Assembly (NCBI RefSeq): GCF_008824185.1
Contig: NZ_CP044425.1
Span: forward strand, 124,001 to 188,000
Direction: 5' to 3'
DNA: 64,000 nucleotides
From: Paracoccus pantotrophus
GTDB lineage: Bacteria > Pseudomonadota > Alphaproteobacteria > Rhodobacterales > Rhodobacteraceae
Position numbers and translations under genes: made by a program. The notes under the pieces are model-generated. The model was not told the DNA's origin. It made no database searches and saw only the letters and a program-made list of their open reading frames with translations. Positions 61,409 through 64,000 of the stretch are shown piece after piece (position 1 is the stretch's first letter; the number at the start of each line of letters is the position of its first letter).

Positions 61409-64000
61409 TCAGGCCCGCGCCACGATTCCTGTCCCGAGCCCGGCCGGCGTATGCTCGGCCAGCCGCCGCTCCAGCCCCGCGTAAAGTTCGCCCAGCCTTG
61501 CGGCGTTGAAGGCGCCGATCTCGCCCCCGTCCGAAGCGCCGGCCAGCACCCGCCCGTCGCCCTGCGCATCCAGCCGCAGGAAGGCCGGGTCGCGGCGTTC
61601 CCGGCTTGCGAAGGGCGGGCGGATCGGCTGGCCGGTCACGGGGTCGGTTTCCAGCACGCGATGGCGGCGCGGGGTCTGGCTGCCGGGGCCGACCAACGAA
61701 TAGCGCAGGCAGCCGCGAAAGCGTTCATGCGCCAGCAGCAGCCCGGCGGCGATGGTGTCGGAAAGCTGGGCCTGGCCCACCTCGACCCGGCCCAGCAGGG
61801 TGGTGCGTTCGCTGGCCAGCCGTGCCAGCGGCGCGGTCAGCGCCGGCTGGATGTCCTCGGCCGCCGCGACGATAGAATCGGCGATGTCGATCTCGCCCGG
61901 CTCATCGACCAGCAGCGGGCCGAGGATGCAGCGCCGGATCGTCGCACGCTCGACCCCCGCGGCCTCGAACAGCCGCAGCCGCAAGGTAAGGTCGGCGCGC
62001 AGCACGCCCAGGAAGCCCAGGAAGACCTGCTGCGCCGGGGGCAGTTCCAGCGTCATGCCGCCCGCGCCCGTCCGGGTCAGGGCGATGCCGCCAAGCGCAA
62101 GGCTGTCATAGCTGGCCGCGCCGGGCACCGAGGAGGCGACCTGGATCACCGGCCGCTCGAAGGGCGCGGCGCGCAGTTCCAGCCGGGCGGGGCCGGCGGG
62201 CCAGGCCAGCGCCTCGGCCGGGTAGAAGCCGGAATCGACGATCTCGATGATCTCTTCGGGCTGGCCGGCGCCCGCCGCCGCCAGCGCCGCCGCGACCGTG
62301 CGGTGCAGCGGCAGGCCCAGCAGGTCGGGCGCGGCGCCGCTGCCAAGGTGCCCCGATGCCGAGACCAGCCGCGTCGGCGCCGGGCGCAGGCCCAGCCAGC
62401 GGCGGTGGTCCAGGGGCAAGGCGCCCATGGGCATGGTCGCGCCCTCTTGCAGGTCGACCGTGACCGGATCCGGCGCGGCGATGCCGGCCGCGGGCGGATG
62501 CGGCACGATGCCGTCGTCTGCGTTCATCGCGAACAGGCCAAAGCGCGGGTCGATGTCCAGCCGGCCCGGCCGGGTCGGTTCCAGCACGTCGGGGCCGGAT
62601 TCGCTTTGCCACGGGCACAGCCGGCGCCAGCCCGCCTCGCGCCGCCGGATCGCCACCGGGCCGGGCAGAGGCGCGGCATCGCCCAGGCTGCGCCGCATCG
62701 GCGTCGTCGTGCCCGCAAGCCAGGTCGAGCCGTCCGCGCCCGCCTGGACCGCCACGCTGTGCCGGGCCAGCAACGGGCCGCGCGGCCAGAAGGCGCTGCC
62801 GTCCGGCGCCGTCTCGGCCGTGTCCGAGGCGATGAGTTCGGGCAGGTGGATCAGCACCGCGCTGCCGTCATAGGCGGTGAAGGCGATCTCGGCCGGGGTC
62901 ATGATCGCGCCGTTCAGGCTGGATTCGAAGCGCAGCGACAGGGCAAGGTCCGAGGGCCCCGCGGCCAGGATCCCGCCCAGTTCGCCGAAGCGCGCCGGCA
63001 GGGCCGCGGCGGCCAGCGGCACGCCGTCCGCACCCACCGCCGACCAACTGGCGCTGCGCGGGTCGGGGCCGGTCCAGTCCAGCCGCAGCATCGGGGCGAA
63101 GCGGCGCTGGCCGGCGAAAAAGGACAGCGCGAAAACCAGCGCGCAGCGGGTGGCGGGGGTCGCCGGCAACAGGCCGTTCGCGCGCAGCACGGTCCCGCCA
63201 TGCAGCACGGCCGGCGCGGCGGCCGGCGCGGCCAGCGCCGGGGCGAAGGGTGCGCGCTCGGCGGTGCCCTCGGCCTCGGGCCAGGCCGGTCCGACGGGGG
63301 CCGAGGCCAGCGCCCGGCCGGGCAGCGCGCCCGCCGCCAGCGGCAGGGGGTCGTGCAGCGCGCCGTCGGCGCCGATCCAGTAGAGCCGTTCGCCGCTGAT
63401 CCGCTGTTCGGGGATGCGCAGATACAGTGCGCCGCGCCGATAGCCGGCCAGCGCCAGCTCGGCCACCGCCGCGGCGCGGCCGGCCGAGGGCGCGCTGCCC
63501 GCGACCTCGATCACCGTCGCGCCGATCATGCGGCTGGCGGCGGGGGCCTCGGGGCGCAGGCGCAGCAGCATGGCATGGCTGTCAGGGACATCGCCGGCGC
63601 CCGCTGCGGTTCCCGCCTGGCCCGCCGGGCCGACGGTGATCTGCCCGCGCAGTTCCGCCAGCGCCAGGTCGGGCAGGTTGCCGGCAAGCGGGGCCGAGAC
63701 CAGCGCGATCTCGACCGGGCCGGAATAGCGCCGGGTGTCGGCGTCGATCAGGCCCAGCACGGCGGGGCTGCGGCCCAGGATATTGTCGGCCGGGTCGCGC
63801 CTGGCATTGCGCGGGACGGGTGCGCCGGGGCGGACCGCGGCGGCGGGAACCCCGGTCAACCGCACGGCGAAGCGCCCCTCGCGCCCGAACCAGGCGCCGG
63901 GTTCCTCGGCAAACAGCCCGTCGGGCACGCGGTCGGTGCCGGGGCGGTCGTCGAAACCCGAGGCGCGCACGCGCAGCGGCCGCCAGGCGTTGTCCGGGTC
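61409..64000 (-). CDS. Large tail-fibre-like protein, N-terminus outside the window
   Basis: At least 863 codons without a stop, open to the right edge, so the true start lies beyond 64000. It is Ala/Gly/Pro-rich with many beta-strand segments. Repeated short-strand periodicity appears near IDIADSIVAAAEDIQPALTA and ERATIRRCILGPLLVDE, again beta-helix-like. The C-terminal ending (GEIGAFNAARLGELYAGLER) looks like a family-conserved helical tail. It is cotranscribed with the next two genes and probably belongs to the same injection-system locus. Confidence 0.65.
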   Translation of the reverse strand, partial: DPDNAWRPLRVRASGFDDRPGTDRVPDGLFAEEPGAWFGREGRFAVRLTGVPAAAVRPGAPVPRNARRDPADNILGRSPAVLGLIDADTRRYSGPVEIALVSAPLAGNLPDLALAELRGQITVGPAGQAGTAAGAGDVPDSHAMLLRLRPEAPAASRMIGATVIEVAGSAPSAGRAAAVAELALAGYRRGALYLRIPEQRISGERLYWIGADGALHDPLPLAAGALPGRALASAPVGPAWPEAEGTAERAPFAPALAAPAAAPAVLHGGTVLRANGLLPATPATRCALVFALSFFAGQRRFAPMLRLDWTGPDPRSASWSAVGADGVPLAAAALPARFGELGGILAAGPSDLALSLRFESSLNGAIMTPAEIAFTAYDGSAVLIHLPELIASDTAETAPDGSAFWPRGPLLARHSVAVQAGADGSTWLAGTTTPMRRSLGDAAPLPGPVAIRRREAGWRRLCPWQSESGPDVLEPTRPGRLDIDPRFGLFAMNADDGIVPHPPAAGIAAPDPVTVDLQEGATMPMGALPLDHRRWLGLRPAPTRLVSASGHLGSGAAPDLLGLPLHRTVAAALAAAGAGQPEEIIEIVDSGFYPAEALAWPAGPARLELRAAPFERPVIQVASSVPGAASYDSLALGGIALTRTGAGGMTLELPPAQQVFLGFLGVLRADLTLRLRLFEAAGVERATIRRCILGPLLVDEPGEIDIADSIVAAAEDIQPALTAPLARLASERTTLLGRVEVGQAQLSDTIAAGLLLAHERFRGCLRYSLVGPGSQTPRRHRVLETDPVTGQPIRPPFASRERRDPAFLRLDAQGDGRVLAGASDGGEIGAFNAARLGELYAGLERRLAEHTPAGLGTGIVARA

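Noticed and set aside
58188..61484. A 1098-codon plus-strand open frame opposite the DUF6519-type gene
   Set aside because: Shadow of a high-GC gene, with no start signal and no recognisable domain.

Overview
The window looks like an accessory-rich stretch of a high-GC alphaproteobacterium of the Rhodobacterales, most likely Paracoccus. The napEDABC order, a cytochrome c'-type protein, a sulfide-oxidation regulon and the codon use all fit that group. A ccdAB toxin-antitoxin pair, broken ssb copies and many insertion-sequence relics suggest a megaplasmid or chromid, but that is inference. No rRNA or tRNA gene was recognised by eye.

Layout. 1-5500 is a graveyard: two IS66 transposase ends, a phage terminase scrap, an intact ccdAB pair with its own palindrome, then a siderophore uptake locus (receptor, fhuD, fhuB) broken by frameshifts and flanked by IS66 and IS3 debris. 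5600-9390 is a capsule export set (kpsT-kpsE, divergent kpsM). 9494-12909 holds IS5 and RTX stubs, a zinc-ribbon protein overlapping an MscS channel gene, a spermidine-synthase-like enzyme and a GreA/Rnk-type protein. 13446-17644 is the intact periplasmic nitrate reductase operon napEDABC. 18055-20806 is a TRAP transporter, followed by a phosphoribosyltransferase, minCDE, a GMC dehydrogenase with its small subunit, and a glyoxalase-family protein.

26955-44530 is dominated by sulfide and persulfide handling. It contains a periplasmic DsrE-like protein, a Blh/ETHE1 persulfide dioxygenase operon with two YeeE/YedE half-transporters and a DUF442 protein, a BigR/SqrR-like two-cysteine ArsR repressor, an RND pump led by a DUF2892 protein, and a type II sulfide:quinone oxidoreductase with DUF5368. 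Five positions upstream of these units carry the same operator-like pattern, ATWC-N8-GWAT (one with a mismatch), which ties them into one candidate regulon. Embedded in this region is a decayed cytochrome bd cluster (cydDCABX) in which a deletion has fused cydC to cydA.

44709-52615 is again mobile and decayed. It has a frameshifted nucleobase transporter, IS5 and IS66 relics, two opposed broken ssb copies, two arrays of non-identical hairpins on either side of a 124-codon gene, an XRE regulator whose start codon lies inside a perfect 28-bp palindrome, an apparently intact 833-bp IS5-family element, and a broken methionine aminopeptidase gene. From 52848 to the right edge, on the minus strand, lies one end of what looks like an extracellular contractile injection system (phage-tail-like) locus. 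It carries a 1469-residue DUF4157 cargo-type protein, an ATGA-coupled 202-residue partner, and two large tail-fibre-like proteins, the last running off the window.
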